Positions 8,772 to 16,943 are shown, counted from the first letter of the stretch. The stretch: DNA of 45,764 bases from Methanomicrobiales archaeon (GCA_030019205.1 JASEFH010000021.1:1-45764); one strand, 5' to 3'. Notes: generated from the sequence alone by a model not told the origin. Translations and numbers: made by a program.

Positions 8772-9106
8772 AATCGCCTTCCTTTTTCGATGCGATTCTT
8801 CGCAGGGCAACTAGCTGCATGGAGGTCTCCGCAGGAGGCTCGTATGTGGATACCCGTGTAGCTGCTCGACTCCCATAGAGCACCGGTGATACCAGAAACG
8901 TCATGATGGATGCCAGTCGCCTTCCGCACGTTCTTCCCATCCTCCAGGGCTGCCGGGAGCAGAACCGATCCCGCATTCTTCGTTGGTACAGCCCGGGACA
9001 GAATACGCGGATACACAGAGTTCTCCGCTCTGTAGCCATCCATGAACCGAAGGTTCACAGACCAAGGAGAATAAGAGTTCCCGCAATGAGGGGGTCTCAT
9101 TTTCAT
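8772..9106. other. Spacer between the DUF1269 gene and the IS
   Basis: No gene supported. The second transposase frame reads leftwards through the IS end into this region until 8901, but that part is flanking DNA and not transposase. Confidence 0.5.
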
Positions 9107-9904
9107 GAGGTCGTCCCAAAACTCTCCAGATCGTCACGGCACAGGCCAGGTGTATGAGCCCCAGGAATGACTGTTCATAGCGTTCGTACCGGGGAATCAG
9201 CTTCTTGAAGGCTTCAATCCAGCTGAAGAACCGTTCGATAGCACTCCGTTTCTTGTAAAGGTCACGATTAAACAGAACCGGTCTTCCTCTCTTTGGAGAT
9301 GTCCTATTTCTCGGATTTATTGGGATATTACTCCGGATTCTCCGTTTCCGGTTATAGCGTCGGATCTCGTGCGAATCGTAGGCGGTATCGGCGGTGATGA
9401 TCGATGGTTTTTCAGCTGTCCCGGGAATCTCGAATGCATCCATCGTTGGTTCATAGAGCTGAGAATCGTGGATATTCGCCAGAGCGATCAGACAGGCCAA
9501 AGGGAGTCCCTGTTGATCGACCAGGGCGCTGAGCATATTCCCATTTACCCTTTTATAGCCATCATATCCGATATCTCCCCCTTTTTGGCACGAATATCCT
9601 TGGTATCGGTGATACAGTGGACGAGATCGAGTTTCTGGAGATCGTAGCCGGACTGCAGCAGGTCGAGGAAAATTGCCTGATAGGCTCCCCGCTTACAGAG
9701 TTCGAGGTGATACCGGTGGACGGTCGATTTGGTCCCGTATTTCTCGGGGACATCGTTCCAGGCACACCCGGTGGTCAGGACGTAGAGGATCCCATTGATG
9801 AGTTGGCGGGGATCCCGCCGGGGCCGACCGATGTGCGGTTTCTGGGGAGGGAGATGCTTCCGGATAATTTCCCAAAGATCATCGTCGATTTCCCGAAATG
9901 CCAT
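9107..9904 (-). CDS. IS5-family DDE transposase made from two frames by -1 frameshifting
   Basis: Frame 1 runs from ATG 9904 to the stop at 9545-9547 (119 aa). It carries the N-terminal helices (DDDLWEIIRKHLPP), RRDPRQLINGILYVLTTGCA, and the first catalytic region around LDLVHCITDTKDIRAKKG. Frame 2 continues with GYDGYKRVNGNMLSALVDQQ, PSIITADTAYDSHEIRRY (second Asp) and the KKRSAIERFFSWIEAFKKLI segment holding the catalytic Glu. The two frames meet exactly at A-AAG-GGG in the coding strand (around 9576-9587), a canonical X-XXY-YYZ slippery heptamer; slipping by -1 gives AKKGGDIGYDGYKRV, the expected family sequence. Frame 2 has no stop inside the element and reads through the terminal repeat to 8901. 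Confidence 0.8.
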
Positions 9905-9952
9905 GCCCGCGGCTCAGGGTCTTCCAGGGTCTTATAATTTTGGGATGTCCTC
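9107..9952 (-). mobile_element. IS5-family insertion sequence (about 846 bp), complete
   Basis: Terminal inverted repeats are visible: GAGGTCGTCCCAAAACTCT at the left (from 9107), and the complement of TTTTGGGATGTCCTC at the right end (to 9952), which reads GAGGACATCCCAAAA. CAT lies immediately outside each end (9104-9106 and 9953-9955), a possible 3-bp target duplication. Inside is a two-frame DDE transposase on the minus strand. A related copy end lies at 1-111. The frameshift organisation recalls the IS427-type groups of the IS5 family; the exact group needs comparison with an IS catalogue. Confidence 0.85.
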
Positions 9953-10084
9953 CATGTGAGAAAATCTTTCCGGCGTATTGTGCACATATCCTGCGGATAT
10001 TTCTTCGGATACGAGGGCCTGGATCCTCCCCTCCCCGCTGCCCGTTCCGGGCCGCCCCCTCCCCTCGGAGAGGGAAGGGGAATA

Positions 10085-10129
10085 GTGCGATAGGCCTGGA
10101 TGGGTCTCTCCAGATCCGGGCTATCGCAC
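10085..10129. repeat. Imperfect 45-base inverted repeat (hairpin)
   Basis: GTGCGATAGGCC at the left pairs with GGGCTATCGCAC at the right with one mismatch. Inside, CTGGA pairs with TCCAG. It could form a long RNA or DNA hairpin; its function is unknown and no T-run follows. Confidence 0.55.
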
Positions 10130-10223
10130 GAGAGGGGGAGAGGTCTCTCCTGCGAATATGCCAGTCGTCTCGGAGCATGCTCTCCCTTGGATGGGGATAT
10201 CGACAGAGCCGGGTTCTCGACAG

Positions 10224-10232
10224 TTATTTATG
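10224..10232 (+). promoter_or_regulatory. TATA box giving a leaderless PsiE-like transcript
   Basis: TTATTTATG is centred about 28 bases before ATG 10256, the spacing expected if transcription starts at the start codon. Confidence 0.5.
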
Positions 10233-10255
10233 CTGATCTGCAGGATAAACCCTAT

Positions 10256-10702
10256 ATGCGCCATTTCTTGGAGTGGTTCGAGCGTTTCATGTACATCTCG
10301 CTCATCGTATTCCTGATCGTGGTACTCGTCTTCACGCTCCTCGAACTGGGGTGGCTGATGGCCATAGGGCTGTTTCTGGTCTCTGCCTTCCGGCTGGAGA
10401 ACCAGGAGGTGCTCGAATTGTTCGGCTACTTCCTGCTGATCCTCATCGGCCTGGAACTGCTGCAGACGATAAAAGTATACCTGGAGAGACGGGAGTTCCA
10501 CGTCGAGATCATCATCCTCGTCGCCATCATCGCCATCGCAAGAAAGGTCATCCTCCTGGGTACGGAAACCTCTGGCGAGCTCATCGGCATCGCGCTGGTC
10601 ATCATCGCCCTCTGCGGCGGTTATTACCTCATACGCCGGGCAGGAATACCGTATCCTTTCTCGCAAGACAGCGGGGCAGTCTCATCCGAGCGGCGAGAAT
10701 AG
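10256..10702 (+). CDS. PsiE-family membrane protein
   Basis: The 148-aa product begins MRHFLEWFERFMYISLIVFL and has four hydrophobic helices. Between the second and third are ENQEVLELFGYFLLILIGLE and LLQTIKVYLERREFHVEIII, a strongly conserved pattern of the phosphate-starvation-inducible PsiE family. It ends with a short polar tail. PsiE is an inner-membrane protein of unknown biochemical role, named for phosphate-starvation control in E. coli; that regulation cannot be assumed here. ATG 10256 lies at leaderless distance from the TATA box. The last 21 bases overlap the 3' end of the convergent cardiolipin synthase gene. Confidence 0.88.
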   Translation: MRHFLEWFERFMYISLIVFLIVVLVFTLLELGWLMAIGLFLVSAFRLENQEVLELFGYFLLILIGLELLQTIKVYLERREFHVEIIILVAIIAIARKVILLGTETSGELIGIALVIIALCGGYYLIRRAGIPYPFSQDSGAVSSERRE

Positions 10703-12121
10703 CCGGGATACGGACTCCTTGATCCGGATCCAGCGGGACCGCTCTGCATACCGTGCAGCGGTCAGTTCGCTGCTCACGGCAAGATCGTCAAGAAAACGCC
10801 TCTTCAGCTCGGCCGCAACAGCCGCATCGTAGAAGAAGGCGTTCGCCTCGAAGTTCAGGCGGAAGCTGCGCACGTCCCAGTTCGCGCTCCCGACGGAGCC
10901 CGCTTTTCCGTCCACCACGATGGTCTTGGCGTGGATGAAGCCGTTGTCGTAGGTGTAGACCTTGACGCCGCTGTCGAGCAGGTCGGCGGCAAAGGAGAGG
11001 CTCGCCCAGTAGACGAAGGGATGATCGGGCTTGCAGGGGATCATCAGGCGGACATCGACGCCGGAGAGCGCTGCGATGCGCAGGGCATCCGAGATGCTCT
11101 CATCCGGGATGAAGTAGGGGGTCTGGACGTAGACGGACTCCCGGGCAGAGTTGATCAGCTTGATATAGCCCTCCTTTATCGGGTTCCAGCGTGTGTCCGG
11201 TCCGCCGGAGACGATCTGGACAGCCGTTCTGCCATTCCCCTCCAACCCGGGAAAGTAGACCGGGTCGGCGACCAGATATTCCCTGGTCGTGAAGTGCCAG
11301 TCGAGGAAGAAGCGGAGCTGCAGCAGGCTCACGGCCCGTCCCGTGATCTTCACGGCGGTGTCCCGCCAGTAGCCGAGAGGGCCTTTTCCCAGGTACTCGT
11401 CCCCGATGTTGAACCCCCCGATGAAGCCCGCTTTTCCGTCCATGACCGCGATCTTGCGGTGGTTGCGGTAGTTGAAGCGGTAGATCGAGGGGAAGAAGAC
11501 GCCGATCTGTCCGCCGGCATCTGTCAGTTCATGGAAGGCCTGCTTCGATCCTTTGCCTGCACGCGTTCCCACGGCGTCGAAGAGCAGGCGGACCGCGAGA
11601 CCCTCTCTTGCTTTTTCAGCAAGAGCGTGCACGACCTCCCGCCCGAGTTCGTCGTTGTTGACGATGAAGTACTCCAGGTGGATGTGGTGGCGTGCGTTGC
11701 GGATTGCGTCGAACAGGGCCGTAAACTTCTCTTTTCCATCCGTATAGATCTCGATCCTGTTGTCTTCTGTCACGAATGCACGGTTGTTCTGGAGAAGCGC
11801 GAAGATTGCGTCACGGTACTGTTCCGCTTCCGGGTTCGAGAACCGGAACTGCCCCTCGAGCAACTTGCGGTGCTGCTCCTCGAAGATCGATTTCAGTCGG
11901 GCGTCATCCTTCTCCTTGACGGTGAACAACCGCTGCCGGGTGTAGTTCTGTCCGAAGAAGAGGTAGAACAAAAATCCGAGGATGGGGAGAAAGAAGAGCG
12001 CCAGGAGCCAGGCCATCGCCGAAGTCGGGTTCTTCCGTTCGAAGAAGACAATACTGATGGCGGCCAGGACATTGAGTACCAGGACGATTCCCAAGATGAA
12101 CTCCAGCTCCACCATATCCAT
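10682..12121 (-). CDS. cls: Cardiolipin synthase (phospholipase D superfamily)
   Basis: The 479-aa product starts with two membrane helices (LEFILGIVLVLNVLAAISIV and AMAWLLALFFLPILGFLFYL) and has two complete PLD motifs: HRKIAVMDGKAGFIGG (His at about 221) and HAKTIVVDGKAGSVGSANWD (His at about 397), each HxK(x4)D. This is the layout of bacterial-type ClsA, which joins two phosphatidylglycerol molecules. In archaea related enzymes make archaeal cardiolipins (e.g. from archaetidylglycerol). Length is typical. MDMVELEF at 12121 is preferred; MVELEF at 12115 and an upstream start at 12202 are possible. The 3' end overlaps the PsiE-like gene by 21 bases. Confidence 0.92.
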   Translation of the reverse strand: MDMVELEFILGIVLVLNVLAAISIVFFERKNPTSAMAWLLALFFLPILGFLFYLFFGQNYTRQRLFTVKEKDDARLKSIFEEQHRKLLEGQFRFSNPEAEQYRDAIFALLQNNRAFVTEDNRIEIYTDGKEKFTALFDAIRNARHHIHLEYFIVNNDELGREVVHALAEKAREGLAVRLLFDAVGTRAGKGSKQAFHELTDAGGQIGVFFPSIYRFNYRNHRKIAVMDGKAGFIGGFNIGDEYLGKGPLGYWRDTAVKITGRAVSLLQLRFFLDWHFTTREYLVADPVYFPGLEGNGRTAVQIVSGGPDTRWNPIKEGYIKLINSARESVYVQTPYFIPDESISDALRIAALSGVDVRLMIPCKPDHPFVYWASLSFAADLLDSGVKVYTYDNGFIHAKTIVVDGKAGSVGSANWDVRSFRLNFEANAFFYDAAVAAELKRRFLDDLAVSSELTAARYAERSRWIRIKESVSRLFSPLG

Positions 12122-12488
12122 GACCCCGGTGTCATAACCGATCGCCGAATGCCCGCTGAAACATCGGCCCGTCTCTGTGGACCCTCCTATTCCTCCTGGC
12201 ATATATTATTGTATTGGTTCCGGGACTGGCACTCGAGTGCATGTATCAGTCGCCGCAATCTTTATACAGGCATCTGGAATACAGCCCTGAACCGAAAACG
12301 ATGATTCTATCTGCCCCTGCCCCAGCGGATCCCCTCGCAGGCCATGCACGGCAGATCGTAGGAAAGGAGAACGGCTATAAATCAGACATCGCACCGGACA
12401 ACAATACACCATGTTCGATGGGCCCGGCCTTCGGTCTCCAGGAGCCGATGTCACCCGACGCCTGTGCGGCGGAGGGGGTGTAGGGCTC
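12122..12488. other. Divergent promoter region between cls and the symporter-like gene
   Basis: No gene is supported. An A/T-rich patch at about 12200-12215 could be the cls promoter (minus), and CTATAAATC at 12375-12383 the rightward promoter. Confidence 0.5.
12375..12383 (+). promoter_or_regulatory. TATA box of the symporter-like gene
   Basis: CTATAAATC predicts transcription from about 12405 and a leader of about 85 bases. Confidence 0.4.
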
Positions 12489-13640
12489 ATGGTCGATATC
12501 GCATCCTTTCAGGTGTTTCTCGAGACGGTCGGCATCCTTGCCGCGCTGATCTTCGTGATCTCGAACATGCTGTCGATGGGGTTCTCCCTCACGGTGTCGC
12601 AGATCATCGCCCCTCTGCGGAACACGCGCCTGGTGGTCCTCGCGCTCGTGGCCAATTTCATCCTCGTCCCGATCCTGGCCGTGGTGCTCGTCGCTATCTT
12701 CCCGCTCCCGGAGGGCCTGGCAATCGGCCTGATCCTCGTCGGCACCGCCGCCGGCGCCCCCTTCCTCCCCCGGCTCGCCCGGGCGGCGAAGGGCGACATG
12801 GCCTTCTCTGTCGGGCTGATGGTCCTCCTGATGGGAGTCACCATACTCTACGTCCCTATCGTCCTGCCTCTGCTGATCAGAGGAGTAACTGTCAATCCCC
12901 TGGATATCGCCCAGTCTCTCGTTCTGTTGCTGCTGTTTCCGCTCGCTGTTGCGCTCGTCGTCCGGGCACGCTACGAGGAGGCGGCACTGGGCCTGCTGCC
13001 CATCGCCTCGCAGGCGGCCAACCTGTCCCTGCTCGCGCTGCTCGTGGCATTCTTCGTGGCGTACTTCGGTGAGCTCGGCGATGTCATCGGCACCACCGCG
13101 ATCCTGGCGGCTATTATCTTCCTGCTCGGCTCCTTTGTATTCGGTTACCTCCTCGGCGGTCCCGGCGGCGCCACGAGACGGGTGCTTGCCGTCGGGACCG
13201 CCCAGCGGAACCTCTCGGCCGCGATAGCAATATCAGCGCTGAATTTCACGGACCCGGACGTCCTCACCATGGTCCTCGCGGTGGCGCTGGCCGGTCTTGT
13301 GCTGCTGATGATCCTCGCGGGAGAACTGGGCAAGCTGGCCGAGATGCCGACTGGCAGAGCTCCGGAGCGTCCGTCGGCGGTACCAGGGAGTCGGCAGAAA
13401 CAATGCCCCGGTTCGGATCCTCGACGTGCATCCCCCCATCCGCACGGGAAGTCGGGGGTCCATCTCCTGCCGCCGAAGGTGCAACCTGATCCTCCACGGA
13501 GTCGCTCATGGCTGGTCCGCACATTATCTTTGGCATATTCCTCTTCTTCGCCTTGTCTCGTATCGCCGAGAAGGCGCAGAGAGATATCTGAAGGGGGCTC
13601 AAAGATTATACCATTGCCATTGTCTCATTCTGCCAGCTGA
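12489..13640 (+). CDS. Bile acid:Na+ symporter (BASS/SBF) family protein with an abnormal C-terminal run-on
   Basis: From ATG 12489 (GGAGGGGG ribosome-binding site about 10 bases before) the first 290 or so residues are nearly continuous membrane segments: LAALIFVISNMLSMGFSLTV, LVVLALVANFILVPILAVVL, LAIGLILVGTAAGAPFLPRL, and GTAQRNLSAAIAISALNFTD, which matches the conserved late BASS/SBF motif. The family imports organic anions with sodium. After about residue 290 (near 13360) the sequence becomes Pro/Arg/Ser-rich and unlike a membrane protein for about 90 residues to the stop. This tail is probably translated non-coding sequence after loss of the normal stop or a late frameshift. The transported compound is unknown. 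Confidence 0.78.
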   Translation: MVDIASFQVFLETVGILAALIFVISNMLSMGFSLTVSQIIAPLRNTRLVVLALVANFILVPILAVVLVAIFPLPEGLAIGLILVGTAAGAPFLPRLARAAKGDMAFSVGLMVLLMGVTILYVPIVLPLLIRGVTVNPLDIAQSLVLLLLFPLAVALVVRARYEEAALGLLPIASQAANLSLLALLVAFFVAYFGELGDVIGTTAILAAIIFLLGSFVFGYLLGGPGGATRRVLAVGTAQRNLSAAIAISALNFTDPDVLTMVLAVALAGLVLLMILAGELGKLAEMPTGRAPERPSAVPGSRQKQCPGSDPRRASPHPHGKSGVHLLPPKVQPDPPRSRSWLVRTLSLAYSSSSPCLVSPRRRREISEGGSKIIPLPLSHSAS

Positions 13641-13658
13641 ACGAGTTTTACAGGAACA

Positions 13659-13667
13659 TTTTTATAG
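13659..13667 (+). promoter_or_regulatory. TATA box of the first DUF6325 gene
   Basis: TTTTTATAG lies in a local A/T-rich patch about 165 bases before ATG 13827. The predicted leader of about 130 bases is long. Confidence 0.35.
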
Positions 13668-13826
13668 TTCATGGAGGATATTGCGCGACCCGTTTTCCGC
13701 GTGCAGAGTTCTGAACAGGGGGAAAGAGAGCATCAATGCCCGACAACCCGTCGGGCAGCCGGGTGCCCCGACACCACCAACGACACCCTGCCGGGCGGGC
13801 GAGATTTATGAGGAGGAATACGGAAA

Positions 13827-14378
13827 ATGGCAGAAGTGATGTACGGACCGATGCAGCTCATACTTATTGGATTTGAGAATCCCGACTTCCACGGCCAGAT
13901 TCGCCGCGAACTCGAATCCGTGATGGAGAGCGGAGCCATCCGGCTTATCGATATGCGGTTCGTGTACAAGGATAAAGACGGAAACGTCACGGGCATGGAG
14001 GCCTCGCAGCTCAGCGATGAGGAGAGAATGCGCTTTGGGGCCGCCATCGGCGGGCTCATCGGGCTGGGCGCCGGCGGCAGAGAGGGTGCACGGGCCGGCA
14101 TGGAGAGAGGAGCCGAAGCCGCCGCGCAGCGGACCTTCGGGATGACCGAGGACGATGTGCGGAGGATCGCCGACGAAATACCGAACGATACCGCCGCTGC
14201 GCTCTTCCTGATCGAGCACCTCTGGGCAAAGAACCTCAAACAGGCGCTCCGGGATGCGGGAGGATCCCTGATCGCCACCGGCATGGTCACGCCCGAGGCG
14301 CTTATGGCGATTGGAGCGGAACTCCGGATGGCCGTTGAAGCGGCGGAGAGGGGGGCGCCGGCGGCAGAGGCGCGCTGA
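13827..14378 (+). CDS. DUF6325-type protein (paralogue of 22121-22573)
   Basis: The 183-aa product reads MYGPMQLILIGFENPDFHGQ, then LESVMESGAIRLIDMRFVYK, and later NDTAAALFLIEHLWAKNLKQ. These three blocks match in order the product at 22121-22573 (GPVEYLVIEFPGNQFKGEII, VDNGSIRIIDLVFVRKDDQG, NSSAAFLLFEHLWAKRFQDA). Between the last two this copy has a glycine-rich insert (AAIGGLIGLGAGGREGARAG) that may be a short membrane hairpin. I assign the family by recall of DUF6325/DUF1269-like proteins; function unknown, probably cytosolic or membrane-associated. GAGGAGGAA lies 9-10 bases before ATG 13827. It heads a run of small same-strand genes. Confidence 0.75.
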   Translation: MAEVMYGPMQLILIGFENPDFHGQIRRELESVMESGAIRLIDMRFVYKDKDGNVTGMEASQLSDEERMRFGAAIGGLIGLGAGGREGARAGMERGAEAAAQRTFGMTEDDVRRIADEIPNDTAAALFLIEHLWAKNLKQALRDAGGSLIATGMVTPEALMAIGAELRMAVEAAERGAPAAEAR

Positions 14379-14397
14379 AGGGTTCTCAATCCTATCC

Positions 14398-14405
14398 TTT
14401 TTTAC
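14398..14405 (+). terminator. T-run after the DUF6325 gene
   Basis: A CCTTTTTTA run about 20 bases after the stop at 14378 fits the oligo-T type of archaeal terminator. Confidence 0.35.
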
Positions 14406-14652
14406 AGAGACCTGGAACGGCCCTCAACCTACAGGGCGGAGAGGACTCGTGGCAGTGTGTGCGATGAGCAACGCCAAATGCAGGTTAAATGTTTCCAGAA
14501 TCGGACAAGAAGAGTGATGGAGGGAAGACTGATCCTGGAAGAGTTATGCAACTCTGGACAGGAAAACTGAATTTTCCGGGGAAATCATTATCAAGAGGGA
14601 GGGCTGATCAGGGCATTTCAGCCCAGGTTTGCCCTGCGGCAGGAGTAGGACG

Positions 14653-15078
14653 ATGAAGTTAAAAAATGCAGATACCATGGGCCTTCTTATGGGCGGCATC
14701 CTGATTTTCGCACTGTTCTGCGCAGGTTGCGCCACCGAGACGGTCCCGGATGCAGAGGCCGAACTCTGCTCGGACCTTGTGGAGCTGAATGCATCCCTCG
14801 CGAGGCTGGAGAGCCTGAACACCTCTTCGACGATGGACGAGTTCCGATCAGCGGCTGATCAGGTCCGCGACGACATGCAGCAGGTCAGGTCGAGCGCGGC
14901 GGATGTTCAGGAGGCACGGGCAGACGAATTGATTGCAGCGCAGGAGAATCTCGATCGAGCGATACAGGACGTCCCGGGTGACGCCACCCTCGAGCAGGCC
15001 CTTGCTACGGTTCGGGATGAACTGGCCGTGGTGCGGGTCGAGAGGGACCAGTACTTCGCCGACCTGGGATGTAGCTAA
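14653..15078 (+). CDS. Small predicted lipoprotein with coiled coil, copy 1
   Basis: The 141-aa product has a charged start (MKLKNADTM), a hydrophobic stretch LLMGGILIFALFCAGC ending in a lipobox-like CAGC (Cys about 25), and then a highly charged helical remainder: LVELNASLARLESLNTSS and DEFRSAADQVRDDMQQVRSS. One Cys follows shortly after the N-terminal domain (EAELCSDL) and another is the second-last residue (GCS). It aligns along its length with the product at 15879-16301. It is probably exported and lipid-anchored outside the membrane. CAGGAGTAGG before ATG 14653 supports the start. Function unknown; coiled-coil proteins of this kind can be structural or sensory. Confidence 0.75.
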   Translation: MKLKNADTMGLLMGGILIFALFCAGCATETVPDAEAELCSDLVELNASLARLESLNTSSTMDEFRSAADQVRDDMQQVRSSAADVQEARADELIAAQENLDRAIQDVPGDATLEQALATVRDELAVVRVERDQYFADLGCS

Positions 15079-15637
15079 ATAGAACAATATCGTGCGATGC
15101 GCAGTAGAGGGGATGCAGCGGCAGATAAAAACCTGAACTTCTGGCATATCTCTTGCAAGGCTGCACCTATTCCCCTCGGGGCATCATGCAACGATTCTCG
15201 CGGCGCAGGATAGCGCTGTACTCTGCAGCGTCTACTCTCTGACACCGCATAGCCCGGAGAGTACACGTCTGATAGCACAGACGATGGGCATTTGCGTGTT
15301 TGGATCATCTGGGGATAAATAATTGCAACGGATGCAGGCACGTTGTTTTTTAAGATTGTCCAGCAGATGCCGGGATTTCGTAGCGCGTGTTCGATATGTT
15401 ACTTGTTGCATATATTGTCCACGTTCCCCGATGACTGGGGTGTTGCATCATTCGACAAGAACGACGTCAGGACCTTGAGACCTGCCCTTCACTCGTCGGT
15501 GGGATCTTCTCCCAACGCTGCTGCGTCACGAGTCGCGGAGGGCGAGGCACTTCGGTGCAACTCTTCTGTTGATCGTGCATATCGATAGTGTGACCGTGTG
15601 CTGCTATTCCCGACAGATCAACAGTTCGTTCCGTTTT

Positions 15638-15654
15638 CCCCCTTTAAAAGGGGG
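15638..15654. repeat. Near-perfect palindrome CCCCCTTTAAAAGGGGG
   Basis: Five C and five G flank a seven-base A/T core, 240 bases before the second lipoprotein gene. It could be an operator or an RNA hairpin; nothing else supports either. Confidence 0.35.
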
Positions 15655-15795
15655 ATCCTGACGGAATCCGGCTCTTTTTCAGTCAAATCCATCCAGACCC
15701 TTCAACCTCCGCACCTGGGCGGCGGTTTCCTGGCAGAAGAACATTCCGGGGAGGCAACGGCCGAATCCAGCCGGGTGTGCCAAAAATATGGCAAA

Positions 15796-15806
15796 GATAT
15801 TAATAC
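15796..15806 (+). promoter_or_regulatory. TATA box of lipoprotein copy 2
   Basis: GATATTAATAC, with transcription predicted near 15828. The C-rich/G-rich stem-loop at 15823-15845 (CCTCCCC / GGGGAGG) would then lie at the very 5' end of the transcript. Confidence 0.45.
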
Positions 15807-15878
15807 TGCGTTGCCCAGTAGCCCTCCCCTCATCTCGGGGGGAGGTGAGCGATCTCCCCAAAGGAGGGAGAACAGGTG

Positions 15879-16301
15879 ATGAAGAATACGTTAGGTTGGC
15901 TCGTTGGTTTATCTGTACTCCTCGTCCTCCTCTGTATCGGTGCCGGCTGTGTCCTGGAACCGACGACCCAGGAGGCCGAGGCCCAGCTCTGCCAGGATCT
16001 CGGCGATCTCGATGCGGCGCTCACGCGGATGGAGAGCAGCAACCAGAGCTCCACGACGGCGGAACTGAGAGCGGTGCAGGACGATGTCACCCAGGCCATG
16101 AATCAGGTGCGGGATTCCGGCATGGAGGTCGCGGAGGCACGCACCCGGGAACCGGACGCGGCGTACCAGAATCTCGAGAACGCGGTCCGGTCTATTCCGA
16201 ACGACGCAACCATAGAGGAAGGGCTAGCCTCCATCCGGGATGAGCTGGTCGCTGTCCGAAACGCATGGATCCAGCTCGAGGCAGAGGTCCAGTGCCCCTA
16301 G
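15879..16301 (+). CDS. Small predicted lipoprotein with coiled coil, copy 2
   Basis: The 140-aa paralogue of the preceding gene has MKNTLGWLVGLSVLLVLLCI followed by a GAGC lipobox, then AEAQLCQDLGDLDAALTRME and TAELRAVQDDVTQAMNQVRD. The C-terminus ends in CP, so both copies keep one cysteine after the anchor and one at the extreme C-terminus, spaced for a possible intramolecular or intermolecular disulfide. AAGGAGG lies 11 bases before ATG 15879; GTG 15876 one codon earlier is an alternative with better spacing. The LURP-one-related gene follows after about 115 bases on the same strand. Confidence 0.78.
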   Translation: MKNTLGWLVGLSVLLVLLCIGAGCVLEPTTQEAEAQLCQDLGDLDAALTRMESSNQSSTTAELRAVQDDVTQAMNQVRDSGMEVAEARTREPDAAYQNLENAVRSIPNDATIEEGLASIRDELVAVRNAWIQLEAEVQCP

Positions 16302-16415
16302 GATGGTATGGGTTCAGGGGAGATGGACGGTCCGGCATCGCATTCCGAACCTGCCTGGAAGCGACTGGAGAGAGGCTAGCCGCCTCCAGGCCACAAGCAT
16401 ACCGAGGAAGCATAC

Positions 16416-16943
16416 ATGCGACGAATGGCAGAACGCGGCCCCCGAGGCCGCGAAGGTGCAGGCGGGCACCAGTACAAGATGCGAGAGAAGCTGGTCTCTA
16501 TCGGCGATGACTTCTGGATCGAGGATAATGCCGGTAACAGGGCGTTCAAGGTGGACGGCAAAGCGCTCCGCGTACGGAACACCCTGGTTATCCAGAGCAA
16601 GGAAGGGCAGGATCTCTACAAGATCCAGGAGAAGATGCTCCGGATCAAGGATACGATGGAGATCGAGAAGGGGGCCGGCGGTACGGCTGCAACAATCAAG
16701 AAAGCCCTGATCACACCCATGCGGGACCGCTGGACGGTAAATATCCCCGGGGGCGGGGACTGGGACATCCAGGGCAACATCCTGGACCACGAGTACCGGA
16801 TCGAGAAAGGTCGGGAGAAGATCGCCGAGGTCTCCAAGAAGTGGTTCCGGGTGCGGGACACCTACGGAGTGGAGGTCGCCCCCGGGCAGGACGACGCGCT
16901 TATCCTGGCAATTACGGCAGCGATCGACCAGATGGCAAGCTGA
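16416..16943 (+). CDS. LURP-one-related (tubby-like fold) protein
   Basis: The 175-aa product begins with a short Arg/Gly-rich stretch, then YKMREKLVSIGDDFWIEDNA, GNRAFKVDGKALRVRNTLVI, DLYKIQEKMLRIKDTMEIEK and WDIQGNILDHEYRIEKGREK. This is the repeating strand pattern of LURP-one-related/DUF567 proteins, which form a tubby-like beta-barrel around a helix. The C-terminal DALILAITAAIDQM would be the barrel's central helix. The tubby-like fold can bind phospholipids in eukaryotes; the prokaryotic role is unknown. GAGGAAG 9 bases before ATG 16416 supports the start. No signal peptide, so cytosolic or membrane-peripheral. Confidence 0.85.
   Translation: MRRMAERGPRGREGAGGHQYKMREKLVSIGDDFWIEDNAGNRAFKVDGKALRVRNTLVIQSKEGQDLYKIQEKMLRIKDTMEIEKGAGGTAATIKKALITPMRDRWTVNIPGGGDWDIQGNILDHEYRIEKGREKIAEVSKKWFRVRDTYGVEVAPGQDDALILAITAAIDQMAS

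Larger units (their letters stand above)
9953..10255. other. Spacer with two large inverted repeats before the PsiE-like gene
   Basis: It holds a C-rich/G-rich inverted pair around 10050-10082 (CCCCTCCCCTC with GAGAGGGAAGGGG) and a second inverted repeat GTGCGATAG (10085-10093) / CTATCGCAC (10121-10129) with a nested CTGGA/TCCAG stem. The PsiE-like promoter follows. Confidence 0.5.
15079..15878. other. Long spacer between the two lipoprotein genes
   Basis: About 800 bases. It contains a near-palindrome with C5-TTT-AAAA-G5 (15638-15654), the promoter of the second copy (15796-15806) and a stem-loop at the expected mRNA start (15823-15845). None of the short frames here is convincing. Confidence 0.5.

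Noticed and set aside
1-9952. Composite transposon formed by the two related IS ends
   Set aside because: The left copy is only partly visible and the copies differ in sequence. Nothing shows the 9-kb interval moved as a unit.
10931-12304. 457-codon plus-strand frame opposite cardiolipin synthase
   Set aside because: No domain resemblance and acidic/valine-rich composition typical of an antisense shadow. The minus-strand frame has both HxKxxxxD motifs.
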